Assembly: GCA_024709705.1 (NCBI GenBank)
Contig: JANJWE010000216.1
Location: 1 to 7,547 of the forward strand
DNA from: Flavobacterium sp.
GTDB lineage: Bacteria > Bacteroidota > Bacteroidia > Flavobacteriales > Flavobacteriaceae
Length of the DNA stretch: 7,547 bases
Reading direction: 5' to 3'
In this document: piece by piece, positions 1 through 6,687 of the stretch
Position numbering within the stretch: position 1 is the stretch's first letter
Layout: each line of letters begins with the position of its first letter
The notes under the pieces: model-generated
What the model was told of the DNA's origin: nothing
Seen by the model: only the letters and a program-made list of their open reading frames with translations
The model's database searches: none
Program-made: the position numbers and the translations under genes

Positions 1-231
1 TTAATAACATTTCCAGGTTCTATATTTTTAGCATTAATTGCCGTTTTTCCGGCAGTTGTAGTTAATCTTATGGGGGTTCAACAAAACTGGGGAATGTTTT
101 TCGGAGGAACATCATTATTGATTATGGTTGGTGTGGCTATCGATACAATGCAACAAATTAATTCCTATTTGTTGAACAGACATTACGATGGTTTAATGAA
201 AAGTGGTAAAAATAGAAAAGCAGTAGCTTAA
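1..231 (+). CDS. secY: SecY preprotein translocase channel subunit, C-terminal 76 residues (5' end outside window)
   Basis: Frame 1 is open from the first base to a TAA at 229-231 and encodes the last 76 residues of SecY, the membrane channel through which the SecA motor or the ribosome pushes exported and membrane proteins. The fragment begins in a hydrophobic helix ([14 protein letters not shown]). A second hydrophobic helix contains [20 protein letters not shown], the hallmark of the tenth transmembrane segment of SecY, and the basic cytosolic tail [12 protein letters not shown] follows. The typical protein is about 440-450 residues, so most of it lies upstream. Its position directly before infA, with a 5-nt gap, matches the standard spc operon order (secY-infA-rpmJ). 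No truncation is suggested beyond the window edge. Confidence 0.95.
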   Translation, partial: LITFPGSIFLALIAVFPAVVVNLMGVQQNWGMFFGGTSLLIMVGVAIDTMQQINSYLLNRHYDGLMKSGKNRKAVA

Positions 232-236
232 TTTTT

Positions 237-452
237 ATGGCAAAACAATCAGCAATAGAACAAGACGGATCTATCATTGAAGCATTATCAAATGCGATGT
301 TCCGTGTAGAATTAGAAAATGGTCATGTCGTAATTGCCCACATCTCTGGTAAAATGCGTATGCATTACATTAAATTGTTACCCGGAGATAAAGTAAAATT
401 GGAAATGAGTCCATACGATTTGACAAAAGCAAGAATTACTTATAGATATTAA
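237..452 (+). CDS. infA: Translation initiation factor IF-1
   Basis: The 71-residue product is full length for IF-1, a single S1-type OB-fold protein. IF-1 binds the A site of the 30S subunit and works with IF-2 and IF-3 to place initiator tRNA. Recognisable family segments are the N-terminal [21 protein letters not shown], the central [20 protein letters not shown] (residues 29-48), and the C-terminal [23 protein letters not shown]. The ATG lies 5 nt after the secY stop, and the preceding bases are T-rich with no Shine-Dalgarno, which is usual in Flavobacteria, so translation may depend on coupling with secY. The position between secY and rpmJ is the conserved one. Identification is secure. 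Confidence 0.97.
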   Translation: MAKQSAIEQDGSIIEALSNAMFRVELENGHVVIAHISGKMRMHYIKLLPGDKVKLEMSPYDLTKARITYRY

Positions 453-463
453 AGCTATTTCAA

Positions 464-580
464 ATGAAAGTTAGAGCATCAGTAAAGAAAAGAAGTGCCG
501 AGTGTATTATTGTACGCAGAAAAGGCAGATTGTACGTTATTAACAAAAAGAATCCTAGATTTAAACAAAGACAAGGATAA
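464..580 (+). CDS. rpmJ: 50S ribosomal protein L36 (bL36), zinc-ligand-poor form
   Basis: This 38-codon gene is easily missed because of its size. It starts with [14 protein letters not shown] and ends NPRFKQRQG, the characteristic start and end of bL36, the smallest protein of the large subunit, which packs against 23S rRNA. Zinc-binding (C+) L36 carries Cys11, Cys14, Cys27 and His32. Here residue 11 is Ser, 14 is Cys, 27 is Asn and 32 is Arg, so only one ligand remains and the protein should fold without zinc. The start is 11 nt after infA and the stop is 2 nt before rpsM, so it is embedded in the operon and probably translationally coupled. The order infA-rpmJ-rpsM is the canonical one. 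Confidence 0.97.
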
Positions 581-582
581 TT

Positions 583-957
583 ATGGCAAGAATTGCAGGG
601 GTAGATATACCTAAAAACAAAAGAGGAGTTATTGCTTTAACCTATATCTTCGGTATCGGTAAAAGCAGAGCTATTGAGATTTTAGAAAAAGCTCAAGTTA
701 GTCAAGACAAAAAAGTTCAAGACTGGAATGATGATGAAATTGGTGCTATTCGTGACGCTGTTTCCTACTATAAAATAGAAGGAGAGTTGCGTTCTGAAGT
801 ATCATTACACATCAAACGTCTTATGGACATTGGTTGTTACAGAGGTATTCGTCACAGAGCTGGTCTTCCTTTAAGAGGACAAAGAACTAAGAATAACTCT
901 AGAACTAGAAAAGGTAAAAGAAAAACTGTTGCTAACAAGAAAAAAGCAACTAAATAA
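583..957 (+). CDS. rpsM: 30S ribosomal protein S13 (uS13)
   Basis: The 124-residue product is S13, a head protein of the 30S subunit that binds 16S rRNA helix 41, contacts the P-site tRNA and forms bridges to the large subunit. [20 protein letters not shown] at the N-terminus, the helix-turn-helix-like GIGKSRA (residues 24-30) and the segment [19 protein letters not shown] (88-105) are signature S13 sequences. The tail from residue 106 is almost purely basic (RTRKGKRKT...KKKATK), as expected for the extension that reaches between tRNAs. The ATG is 2 nt downstream of the rpmJ stop. In enterobacteria the S4-binding regulatory pseudoknot lies before rpsM. There is no room for that here, which makes the leader before rpsD a candidate alternative. 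Confidence 0.98.
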   Translation: MARIAGVDIPKNKRGVIALTYIFGIGKSRAIEILEKAQVSQDKKVQDWNDDEIGAIRDAVSYYKIEGELRSEVSLHIKRLMDIGCYRGIRHRAGLPLRGQRTKNNSRTRKGKRKTVANKKKATK

Positions 958-965
958 TAAGTAAT

Positions 966-1349
966 ATGGCTAAGACAACAACAAAAAAACGTAAAGTTAT
1001 CGTTGAATCAACAGGAGAAGCTCATATTAATGCAACTTTCAACAATATCATTATTTCACTTACCAACAAAAAAGGTGAAGTAATTTCATGGTCATCTGCC
1101 GGTAAAATGGGTTTTAGAGGATCTAAAAAGAATACTCCTTATGCGGCTCAAATGGCTGCAGAAGATTGTTCTAAAGTTGCACTAGAAGCAGGTCTTAAAA
1201 AAGTTAAAGTTTATGTGAAAGGACCAGGAAACGGACGTGAGTCTGCAATCCGTTCTATTCACAATGGTGGAATTGAAGTTACCGAAATTATTGACGTTAC
1301 TCCAATGCCACACAACGGATGTAGACCTCCTAAAAGAAGAAGAGTTTAA
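966..1349 (+). CDS. rpsK: 30S ribosomal protein S11 (uS11)
   Basis: The 127-residue protein is S11, which sits on the platform of the 30S subunit next to the E-site mRNA and 16S helices 23-24. Diagnostic stretches are [18 protein letters not shown] (residues 17-34), the [15 protein letters not shown] block (84-98) and the highly conserved C-terminus [13 protein letters not shown] (115-127). The Asn-Gly at 117-118 matches the site where E. coli S11 is known to carry an isoaspartate. Whether that modification occurs here is inference. The start is 8 nt after rpsM. The stop codon is already part of a hairpin (1347-1367) that opens the long gap before rpsD. Confidence 0.98.
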   Translation: MAKTTTKKRKVIVESTGEAHINATFNNIIISLTNKKGEVISWSSAGKMGFRGSKKNTPYAAQMAAEDCSKVALEAGLKKVKVYVKGPGNGRESAIRSIHNGGIEVTEIIDVTPMPHNGCRPPKRRRV

Positions 1350-1367
1350 TTTGGATTTTCCAAATTA
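1347..1367 (+). promoter_or_regulatory. Hairpin at the rpsK stop codon
   Basis: TAATTTGG (1347-1354) and CCAAATTA (1360-1367) are perfect inverted copies giving an 8-bp stem with loop ATTTT. The left arm includes the rpsK TAA. There is no uninterrupted T-run after it, only CTATATTTAATTAAG, so it is unlikely to be an efficient intrinsic terminator. It may act as an mRNA stabiliser or processing element, or as the first stem of the rpsD leader. The role is inference; the pairing is seen directly. Confidence 0.5.
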
Positions 1368-1389
1368 CTATATTTAATTAAGTATAACC

Positions 1390-1442
1390 AAGGTAGATAC
1401 TGATTATCGAAGGATTTGACCTGAATTCATAATCACTACCTT
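1390..1442 (+). promoter_or_regulatory. Structured mRNA leader of rpsD, candidate ribosomal-protein autoregulatory element
   Basis: The 106-nt gap before rpsD holds two nested, perfectly complementary 7-bp stems. AAGGTAG (1390-1396) pairs with CTACCTT (1436-1442), and TGATTAT (1401-1407) pairs with ATAATCA (1429-1435). The right arms abut, while the left arms are separated by the 4-nt bulge ATAC (1397-1400). The 21-nt loop can pair further: G1409-A1410 with T1427-C1428, and AGG (1411-1413) with CCT (1420-1422), leaving GAAT bulged and ATTTGA as apical loop. The structure ends 13 nt before the rpsD ATG and has no terminator T-run. S4 is the known autoregulator of alpha operons in E. coli and of rpsD in Bacillus, so an S4-binding leader is the leading guess. 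An RNase processing site is the alternative. Confidence 0.6.
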
Positions 1443-1455
1443 AAATCAATTTAAA

Positions 1456-2061
1456 ATGGCAAGATATACTGGTCCAAAAACTAAAATAGCTCGTAAATTT
1501 GGCGAAGCTATATTCGGAGAAGACAAAGCCTTCGAAAAAAGAAATTACCCTCCAGGACAACACGGTTTGGCTAAAAGAAGAGGTAAAAAATCTGAATATG
1601 CAGTTCAGTTAATGGAAAAGCAAAAAGCAAAGTACACTTACGGAATTCTTGAAAAACAATTCAGAAACTTATTTGAAAAAGCGGCAGCATCTAAAGGTGT
1701 TACCGGTGAAATCCTTTTACAGTTGTGTGAGGCACGTTTAGATAATGTGGTTTTTAGAATGGGTATCGCTCCTTCTAGAAGAGCAGCTAGACAAATTGTA
1801 GGTCACAGACATATCACAGTAAATGGTGAAATCGTTAATATTCCTTCTTATCACTTAAAACCAGGTGATAAAATTGCTGTTCGTGAAAAATCTAAATCTG
1901 TAGAAGCTATCAACAGTTCTTTAGCAAACTCTAGTAAAGTTTACGAGTGGATTACTTGGAATAATGACACTAAAGAAGGTACTTTTGTAAGCGTTCCTCA
2001 ACGTTTGCAAATTCCGGAAAACATCAAAGAACAATTAATCGTTGAGTTATACAACAAATAA
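1456..2061 (+). CDS. rpsD: 30S ribosomal protein S4 (uS4), zinc-free type
   Basis: The 201-residue product is S4, a primary 16S rRNA-binding protein that nucleates assembly of the 30S body and, in several bacteria, represses its own operon. [20 protein letters not shown] opens the protein, followed by the conserved NYPPGQHG (30-37). The S4 RNA-binding domain covers about residues 92-155, with [20 protein letters not shown] (94-113), GHRHITVNG (116-124) and the PGDKIAVRE core. Many S4 proteins have a CxxC zinc site near the N-terminus. Here KTKIARK has no cysteine and the only Cys is residue 91, so this is the C-minus form. The start lies 13 nt after a strong leader hairpin. The stop overlaps the beginning of a hairpin that covers the rpoA start. 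Confidence 0.98.
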   Translation: MARYTGPKTKIARKFGEAIFGEDKAFEKRNYPPGQHGLAKRRGKKSEYAVQLMEKQKAKYTYGILEKQFRNLFEKAAASKGVTGEILLQLCEARLDNVVFRMGIAPSRRAARQIVGHRHITVNGEIVNIPSYHLKPGDKIAVREKSKSVEAINSSLANSSKVYEWITWNNDTKEGTFVSVPQRLQIPENIKEQLIVELYNK

Positions 2062-2084
2062 TAATTGACAGTAGTCGTAATTAT
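2061..2084 (+). promoter_or_regulatory. Hairpin masking the rpoA start codon
   Basis: ATAATT (2061-2066) is the reverse complement of AATTAT (2079-2084), and GAC (2067-2069) pairs with GTC (2074-2076) around loop AGTA, leaving GT (2077-2078) bulged. The left arm begins at the last base of the rpsD stop codon and the right arm includes the first two bases of the rpoA ATG. A ribosome finishing rpsD would melt this structure. That would couple rpoA translation to rpsD. The stem is AT-rich and only 9 bp, so stability is modest. Confidence 0.4.
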
Positions 2085-3075
2085 GGCAATATTTAATTTT
2101 CAAAAGCCCGATAAAGTTATCATGATCGATTCAACCGATTTTGAAGGTAAGTTTGAATTCAGACCTTTAGAACCCGGATATGGATTGACAGTTGGTAACG
2201 CTTTAAGAAGAGTTTTGCTATCCGCTCTCGAAGGATATGCAATAACATCTGTACGTATCGAAGGGGTAGATCACGAATTTTCTACCATCTCTGGCGTAGT
2301 TGAAGATGTAACCGAAATAATTCTTAACCTTAAACAAGTACGTTTTAAACGTCAAATTGAAGACGTTGATAACGAAACAGTAACTATTTCATTGTCAGGA
2401 AAAGAGCAAATAACTGCAGGTGATTTCCAAAAATTCATCTCTGGTTTCCAAGTCTTGAATCCTGAACTAGTAATCTGTAACTTGGATTCAAAAGTTAATT
2501 TAAATCTTGAGTTGACTATTGAAAAAGGAAGAGGTTATGTTCCTGCTGAAGAGAACAAAAAACAAAATGCAGCCATTGGAACTATTTTTACGGATTCTAT
2601 TTTTACACCTATTAAAAATGTAAAATATGCAATCGAAAACTTCCGTGTTGAGCAAAAAACCGATTACGAAAAATTAGTTTTCGAAATCAAAACGGATGGT
2701 TCTATTAATCCTAAAGATGCTTTAACCGAAGCTGCAAAAGTTTTAATTCACCACTTTATGTTGTTCTCTGACGAAAGAATTACTCTTGAGGCTGATGAAA
2801 TTGCTCAAACAGAATCGTATGATGAAGAATCTTTACACATGAGACAATTGCTTAAAACAAAGCTTGTTGACATGGATTTATCTGTAAGAGCATTAAATTG
2901 TTTGAAAGCGGCAGAAGTTGAAACTTTAGGTGATTTAGTATCATTTAATAAAAACGACCTAATGAAATTCCGTAATTTCGGTAAGAAATCATTGACCGAG
3001 CTTGATGAGCTTGTTGCTATCAAAAACTTACATTTCGGAATGGATTTGTCAAAATATAAATTAGATAAAGAATAA
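2083..3075 (+). CDS. rpoA: DNA-directed RNA polymerase alpha subunit
   Basis: The product from the ATG at 2083 is 330 residues, the normal size. It dimerises to scaffold beta and beta-prime and contacts activators and UP-element DNA. The N-terminal domain (about 1-235) has [20 protein letters not shown] (24-43), whose [11 protein letters not shown] continuation is the dimer helix. A flexible acidic linker (about 236-255) leads to the C-terminal domain, where [10 protein letters not shown] (267-276) aligns with the DNA-binding helix around E. coli Arg265 and Asn268, and GKKSLTEL (300-307) is the second DNA-contact motif. An in-frame TTG at 2065 would add MTVVVI, but family members begin MAIFNFQKP, so the ATG is chosen. 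It sits in the rpsD-rpoA-rplQ order typical of bacteria, 21 nt after rpsD. Confidence 0.98.
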   Translation: MAIFNFQKPDKVIMIDSTDFEGKFEFRPLEPGYGLTVGNALRRVLLSALEGYAITSVRIEGVDHEFSTISGVVEDVTEIILNLKQVRFKRQIEDVDNETVTISLSGKEQITAGDFQKFISGFQVLNPELVICNLDSKVNLNLELTIEKGRGYVPAEENKKQNAAIGTIFTDSIFTPIKNVKYAIENFRVEQKTDYEKLVFEIKTDGSINPKDALTEAAKVLIHHFMLFSDERITLEADEIAQTESYDEESLHMRQLLKTKLVDMDLSVRALNCLKAAEVETLGDLVSFNKNDLMKFRNFGKKSLTELDELVAIKNLHFGMDLSKYKLDKE

Positions 3076-3080
3076 ATTTA

Positions 3081-3122
3081 CTTCATATTTTGCTCTCCAA
3101 AGCGGATAGATGCAAGATGAAG
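3081..3122 (+). promoter_or_regulatory. Structured mRNA leader of rplQ
   Basis: The 63-nt rpoA-rplQ gap can fold into one long hairpin. CTTCAT (3081-3086) pairs with ATGAAG (3117-3122) and TTTGC (3089-3093) pairs with GCAAG (3112-3116, one U-G wobble). Further in, TC (3094-3095) pairs with GA (3109-3110) and TCC (3096-3098) with GGA (3104-3106), around apical loop AAAGC. Bulges are AT on the left arm and TA plus one T on the right. It ends 16 nt before the rplQ ATG and has no T-run. Candidate roles are L17 or S4 translational control, or an endonuclease site separating rpoA from rplQ. Pairing is seen; function is inference. Confidence 0.5.
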
Positions 3123-3138
3123 GTTTAAAAAACACGTC

Positions 3139-3645
3139 ATGAGACACGGAAAAAAAGTAAATCATTTAAGCAGACAGTCTGGACATAGAAAATCTATGTT
3201 GGCTAATATGGCTTGTTCTCTAATTGAGCACAAACGCATTAATACTACTGTTGCGAAAGCCAAAGCTTTAAAACAATTTGTTGAGCCATTGGTTACCAAG
3301 TCAAAAGAAGACACTACTCACAACAGACGTATCGTGTTTACTTACTTGAGAAATAAATATGCCGTTACAGAACTTTTTAGAGAAGTAGCTGCAAAAGTAG
3401 GTGACCGTCCGGGTGGATATACTCGTATCATCAAGTTAGGAAACCGTTTGGGTGATAACGCTGATATGGCTATGATCGAGTTAGTTGATTTCAACGAACT
3501 ATACAACGGTGGTAAAAAAGAAGAGAAAAAAGCAAAAAGCCGTCGTGGTGGTAAAGCTAAAAAAGCAGAAGTTACTGCTCCAGAAGCTAAAGCACCGGAA
3601 GCTCCAGCTGCTGAATCAACTGAAAATACCGAAGCTGCTGAATAA
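3139..3645 (+). CDS. rplQ: 50S ribosomal protein L17 (bL17) with long charged C-terminal tail
   Basis: The 168-residue protein is L17, which binds 23S rRNA near the exit-tunnel side of the large subunit. [20 protein letters not shown] (1-20), [18 protein letters not shown] (28-45) and the [29 protein letters not shown] region (87-115) are core family motifs. The core ends near residue 123, and E. coli L17 stops at about 127. Here a further 45 residues follow, first strongly basic (125-142, [17 protein letters not shown]), then Ala/Pro/Glu-rich and acidic (143-168). That tail is low-complexity and probably disordered. As far as I recall such tails are common in Bacteroidota L17. The gene closes the ribosomal supercluster, with a strong terminator 21 nt after its stop. 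Confidence 0.97.
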   Translation: MRHGKKVNHLSRQSGHRKSMLANMACSLIEHKRINTTVAKAKALKQFVEPLVTKSKEDTTHNRRIVFTYLRNKYAVTELFREVAAKVGDRPGGYTRIIKLGNRLGDNADMAMIELVDFNELYNGGKKEEKKAKSRRGGKAKKAEVTAPEAKAPEAPAAESTENTEAAE

Positions 3646-3666
3646 TGAAATGCAGTATACAATACC

Positions 3667-3703
3667 AAAAAAGGATAAACTTTCGAGTTTGTCCTTTTTT
3701 TTT
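3667..3703 (+). terminator. Rho-independent terminator of the ribosomal supercluster
   Basis: AAAAAAGGATAAACT (3667-3681) pairs with AGTTTGTCCTTTTTT (3686-3700) through 15 bp with one U-G wobble, closed by the tetraloop TTCG. Nine T residues (3695-3703) form the U-tract. The matching A-run on the left arm means it could also stop transcription from the opposite strand. It starts 21 nt after the rplQ stop and is the clear end of the transcription unit. Confidence 0.93.
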
Positions 3704-3724
3704 GATTTTTTCAGAAGTAAATCG

Positions 3725-3829
3725 CTCGGGCTTTTTCAGTAAACCATATACCCGCTTTCCGCTATATCTTTTGTTCCGTAAACTACACAAAAGGATGCCG
3801 CTGCAATCGGGGCTAAAAAATAAACCATA
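3725..3829. repeat. Imperfect palindromic intergenic repeat, probably a dispersed Flavobacteriaceae element
   Basis: The core hairpin pairs CTTTTGT (3768-3774) with ACAAAAG (3787-3793) around a 12-nt loop. Beyond it CCCG (3751-3754) can pair with CGGG (3808-3811) with several mismatches between. The phrases CCCGCTTTCCGCTATATC and GGATGCCGCTGCAATCGGGG resemble, from memory, an intergenic repeat seen many times in Flavobacterium genomes. A 9-bp direct repeat TAAACCATA lies at 3740-3748 and 3821-3829, bracketing the palindrome. It could be a target-site duplication or chance. There is no transposase, so if mobile it would depend on enzymes elsewhere. Confidence 0.55.
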
Positions 3830-3872
3830 AAAAGTTAGCAATAAAAATTATACCCTACCAATATCCATCTCG

Positions 3873-3907
3873 TCTCCCTCTCCTTTGGATGGTGTCGGGG
3901 GGAGGTT
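3873..3907. repeat. Pyrimidine/purine hairpin, possible degenerate dispersed repeat
   Basis: TCTCCCTCTCC (3873-3883), then TTT, then GGATGGTGTCGGGGGGAGGTT (in part 3887-3907) forms an imperfect stem: CTCC against GGAT/GGTG near the loop and CTCCC against GGGAG further out. From memory it resembles a worn copy of a CCCTCTCC-TTT-GGAGAGGG repeat seen between genes in Flavobacteria. It lies upstream of the carA promoter and has no terminator T-run. Confidence 0.4.
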
Positions 3908-3954
3908 AAACTCAGAACCTCAGAAAAAAACTTTCCCAAATTCAGAAATTAAAC

Positions 3955-3962
3955 TAAATTTG
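3955..3962 (+). promoter_or_regulatory. carA promoter, -7 element
   Basis: TAAATTTG matches the Bacteroidota -7 consensus TAnnTTTG exactly. It is 17 nt before the carA ATG, so the transcript would have a very short leader. No clear -33 TTG is seen at 17-23 nt upstream, so the promoter is either weak or activator-assisted. The preceding CAAATT (3937-3942) forms an inverted repeat with AATTTG (3957-3962). Confidence 0.6.
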
Positions 3963-3979
3963 CAAAACAACACACAACA

Positions 3980-5098
3980 ATGAACTACACAACAAGAAAA
4001 CCAGCCATTCTTTTACTAGCAGATGGCACCATTTTTCATGGAAAATCTATCGGAATTAGCGGAACAACCTTCGGTGAAGTTTGCTTCAACACCGGAATGA
4101 CAGGTTATCAAGAAATTTTTACTGATCCATCCTATTTTGGCCAAATTATGGTAGCTACCAATGCCCACATTGGAAATTACGGAGTAAATACCAATGAAGT
4201 AGAATCCGATTCTATTAAAATTGCTGGGTTGGTATGTAAAAATTTCAGTTTCAATTATTCTAGAGATGACGCTGCCGAAAGCTTATATGATTATTTTGAA
4301 AAACAAAATCTAATCGCCATCTCTGATGTGGATACCAGAGCCCTTGTAAGTTATATTAGAGAAAATGGTGCTCAAAATGCCGTTATTTGTACAGATGGAA
4401 CAGCTGTAGCTGAATTAAAAAGACAACTGGAGAATGTTCCTAATATGAAAGGGTTGGAGTTAGCATCCAAAGTTTCCACAAAAGAACCTTATTTTTATGG
4501 AAATGAAAAGGCAACCTACAAAATAGCAGCCCTTGATTTAGGAATTAAAACCAATATCCTACGCAATTTAGCAAATAGAGATTGCTACATTAAGGTGTTT
4601 CCATACAACGCAACTTTTGCCGATTTAAATAGCTTCAATCCTGATGGTTATTTTTTATCCAATGGACCCGGTGACCCGGAACCGCTTTCCGGAGCTATCG
4701 AAGTAGCTCAACAAATTATAACAGAAAATCAACCCCTTTTTGGCATTTGTCTTGGGCATCAAATCATCGGTTTAGCCAACGGAATTTCAACTTATAAAAT
4801 GTTCAACGGACATCGCGGAATCAATCATCCTGTAAAAAATTTAATCACAGGGAAAGGTGAAATTACTTCTCAAAATCATGGTTTTGCCGTAGTGCGTGAA
4901 GAATTGGAAAAACATCCCGATATGGAGATTACTCATGTTCACCTAAATGATAATACAGTAGCCGGAATGCGAATGAAGTCTAAAAACTGCTTTTCCGTAC
5001 AATACCATCCGGAAGCAAGTCCCGGACCACACGATTCATCCTATTTATTTGATGATTTTGTATCAAATATTCAAAAAGCGAAATTAAAAGAAGTATAA
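3980..5098 (+). CDS. carA: Carbamoyl-phosphate synthase small (glutaminase) subunit
   Basis: The 372-residue product is CarA, which hydrolyses glutamine and feeds ammonia through a tunnel to the large subunit CarB. CarB makes carbamoyl phosphate for pyrimidines and arginine. The N-terminal small-subunit domain (1 to about 150) includes LLLADGTIFHGKSIG and the FNTGMTGYQEIFTDPSY block (36-52). The class I glutamine amidotransferase domain follows from about residue 180, with SNGPGDPEP (227-235), the nucleophile Cys257 in FGICLGHQ, and His343 and Glu345 in QYHPEAS, so the triad is complete. The length is near the 382 residues of E. coli. carB does not follow. The gene has its own promoter and terminator, so subunit balance must be set across two loci. 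The start is the first ATG of the open frame. Confidence 0.97.
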   Translation: MNYTTRKPAILLLADGTIFHGKSIGISGTTFGEVCFNTGMTGYQEIFTDPSYFGQIMVATNAHIGNYGVNTNEVESDSIKIAGLVCKNFSFNYSRDDAAESLYDYFEKQNLIAISDVDTRALVSYIRENGAQNAVICTDGTAVAELKRQLENVPNMKGLELASKVSTKEPYFYGNEKATYKIAALDLGIKTNILRNLANRDCYIKVFPYNATFADLNSFNPDGYFLSNGPGDPEPLSGAIEVAQQIITENQPLFGICLGHQIIGLANGISTYKMFNGHRGINHPVKNLITGKGEITSQNHGFAVVREELEKHPDMEITHVHLNDNTVAGMRMKSKNCFSVQYHPEASPGPHDSSYLFDDFVSNIQKAKLKEV

Positions 5099-5103
5099 CC
5101 GAT

Positions 5104-5140
5104 ATGACCCGATAGTTTTTCAACTATTGGGTCATTTTTT
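5104..5140 (+). terminator. Rho-independent terminator after carA
   Basis: ATGACCCGATAG (5104-5115) pairs with CTATTGGGTCAT (5124-5135) through 12 bp with one G-U wobble. The loop is TTTTTCAA and a run of six T (5135-5140) follows. It begins 5 nt after the carA stop, so carA is monocistronic or at least ends here. Confidence 0.92.
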
Positions 5141-5185
5141 ACTAAAACGTTTGCGTTTATAACTTTCTCAAAATATATAAAAATC

Positions 5186-5208
5186 CAAATTTAGATTCCT
5201 TAAATTTG
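5186..5208 (+). promoter_or_regulatory. eno promoter -7 element within an inverted repeat
   Basis: TAAATTTG (5201-5208) is an exact Bacteroidota -7 match and lies 47 nt before the eno ATG. Its exact reverse complement CAAATTTA occurs at 5186-5193, seven bases away, giving an 8-bp perfect inverted repeat. This may be an operator overlapping the promoter, or a second -7 box facing carA. No convincing -33 TTG is visible. The leader 5209-5255 is A-rich with no Shine-Dalgarno. Confidence 0.55.
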
Positions 5209-5243
5209 TGTATCATTCAAAAAAAAGTAACAAAAAATAATAA

Positions 5244-6548
<1,305 letters not shown>

Positions 6549-6570
6549 AGACCATTCCTTTTCGGATTAC

Positions 6571-6607
6571 AAAACTTTTCAAAGAACATTCTTTGAAAAG
6601 TTTTTTT
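6571..6607 (+). terminator. Rho-independent terminator after eno
   Basis: AAAACTTTTCAAAGA (6571-6585) and TCTTTGAAAAGTTTT (6590-6604) form a perfect 15-bp stem with loop ACAT, followed by T-tract 6601-6607. It starts 22 nt after the eno stop. The left-arm A-run is short (four), so it points mainly in the plus direction. Confidence 0.93.
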
Positions 6608-6687
6608 ATTTAACCGGGCATATATAGAAAATTAGCAATTTTTATACTAAATTTAACGAAAACGATAGAGATAAAATTTTAACATTC

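Larger units (their letters stand above)
3704..3979. other. Non-coding spacer between the rplQ terminator and carA
   Basis: The 334-base gap between rplQ and carA begins with the terminator. The remaining 276 bases contain no credible gene: short open frames exist on both strands but show no family resemblance and overlap palindromic sequence. The stretch holds an imperfect palindrome rich in CCGC/GCGG motifs (about 3725-3814), an AT-rich link, a pyrimidine-then-purine hairpin (3873-3907), a small inverted repeat GAGGTT...AACCTC (3902-3907 and 3916-3921), and finally the carA promoter. The local GC-rich patches stand out against the AT-rich surroundings, suggesting inserted repeat units. Confidence 0.7.

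Noticed and set aside
1369..1376. TATATTTA as a -7 box for an internal rpsD promoter
   Set aside because: One base off consensus, and the nearest TTG is only about 15 nt upstream; AT-rich chance match is likely.
2065..2070. TTGACA, a perfect sigma70 -35 box, before rpoA
   Set aside because: The Bacteroidota housekeeping sigma factor does not use this box, and no TAnnTTTG follows at suitable distance.
2065..2082. In-frame TTG start that would extend RpoA by six residues
   Set aside because: Family members begin MAIFNFQKP; the ATG at 2083 gives the usual 330 residues and the extra MTVVVI has no family support.
2805..3023. Minus-strand 72-codon frame inside rpoA
   Set aside because: Serine-rich shadow of the conserved alpha C-terminal domain codons.
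3117..3128. ATG AAG GTT TAA mini-cistron just before rplQ
   Set aside because: Three codons within the hairpin right arm with no initiation signal; more easily explained by pairing than by a leader peptide.
3485..3742. Plus-strand 85-codon frame overlapping the rplQ tail in another frame
   Set aside because: It is lysine/leucine-rich because of A/T-rich L17 tail codons and runs through the terminator hairpin; shadow of rplQ.
3645..3830. 61-codon plus-strand frame after rplQ
   Set aside because: Its sequence is the terminator plus the palindromic repeat; no family resemblance and no promoter.
3342..3841. Minus-strand open frames across the end of rplQ and the following spacer
   Set aside because: They lie opposite a clear L17 gene or read through a terminator and palindromic DNA, with compositional-bias translations and no recognisable family.
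5145..5158. AAACG-TTTG-CGTTT mini hairpin after the carA terminator
   Set aside because: Five pairs, AT-rich, no T-run and no link to a gene; likely chance.
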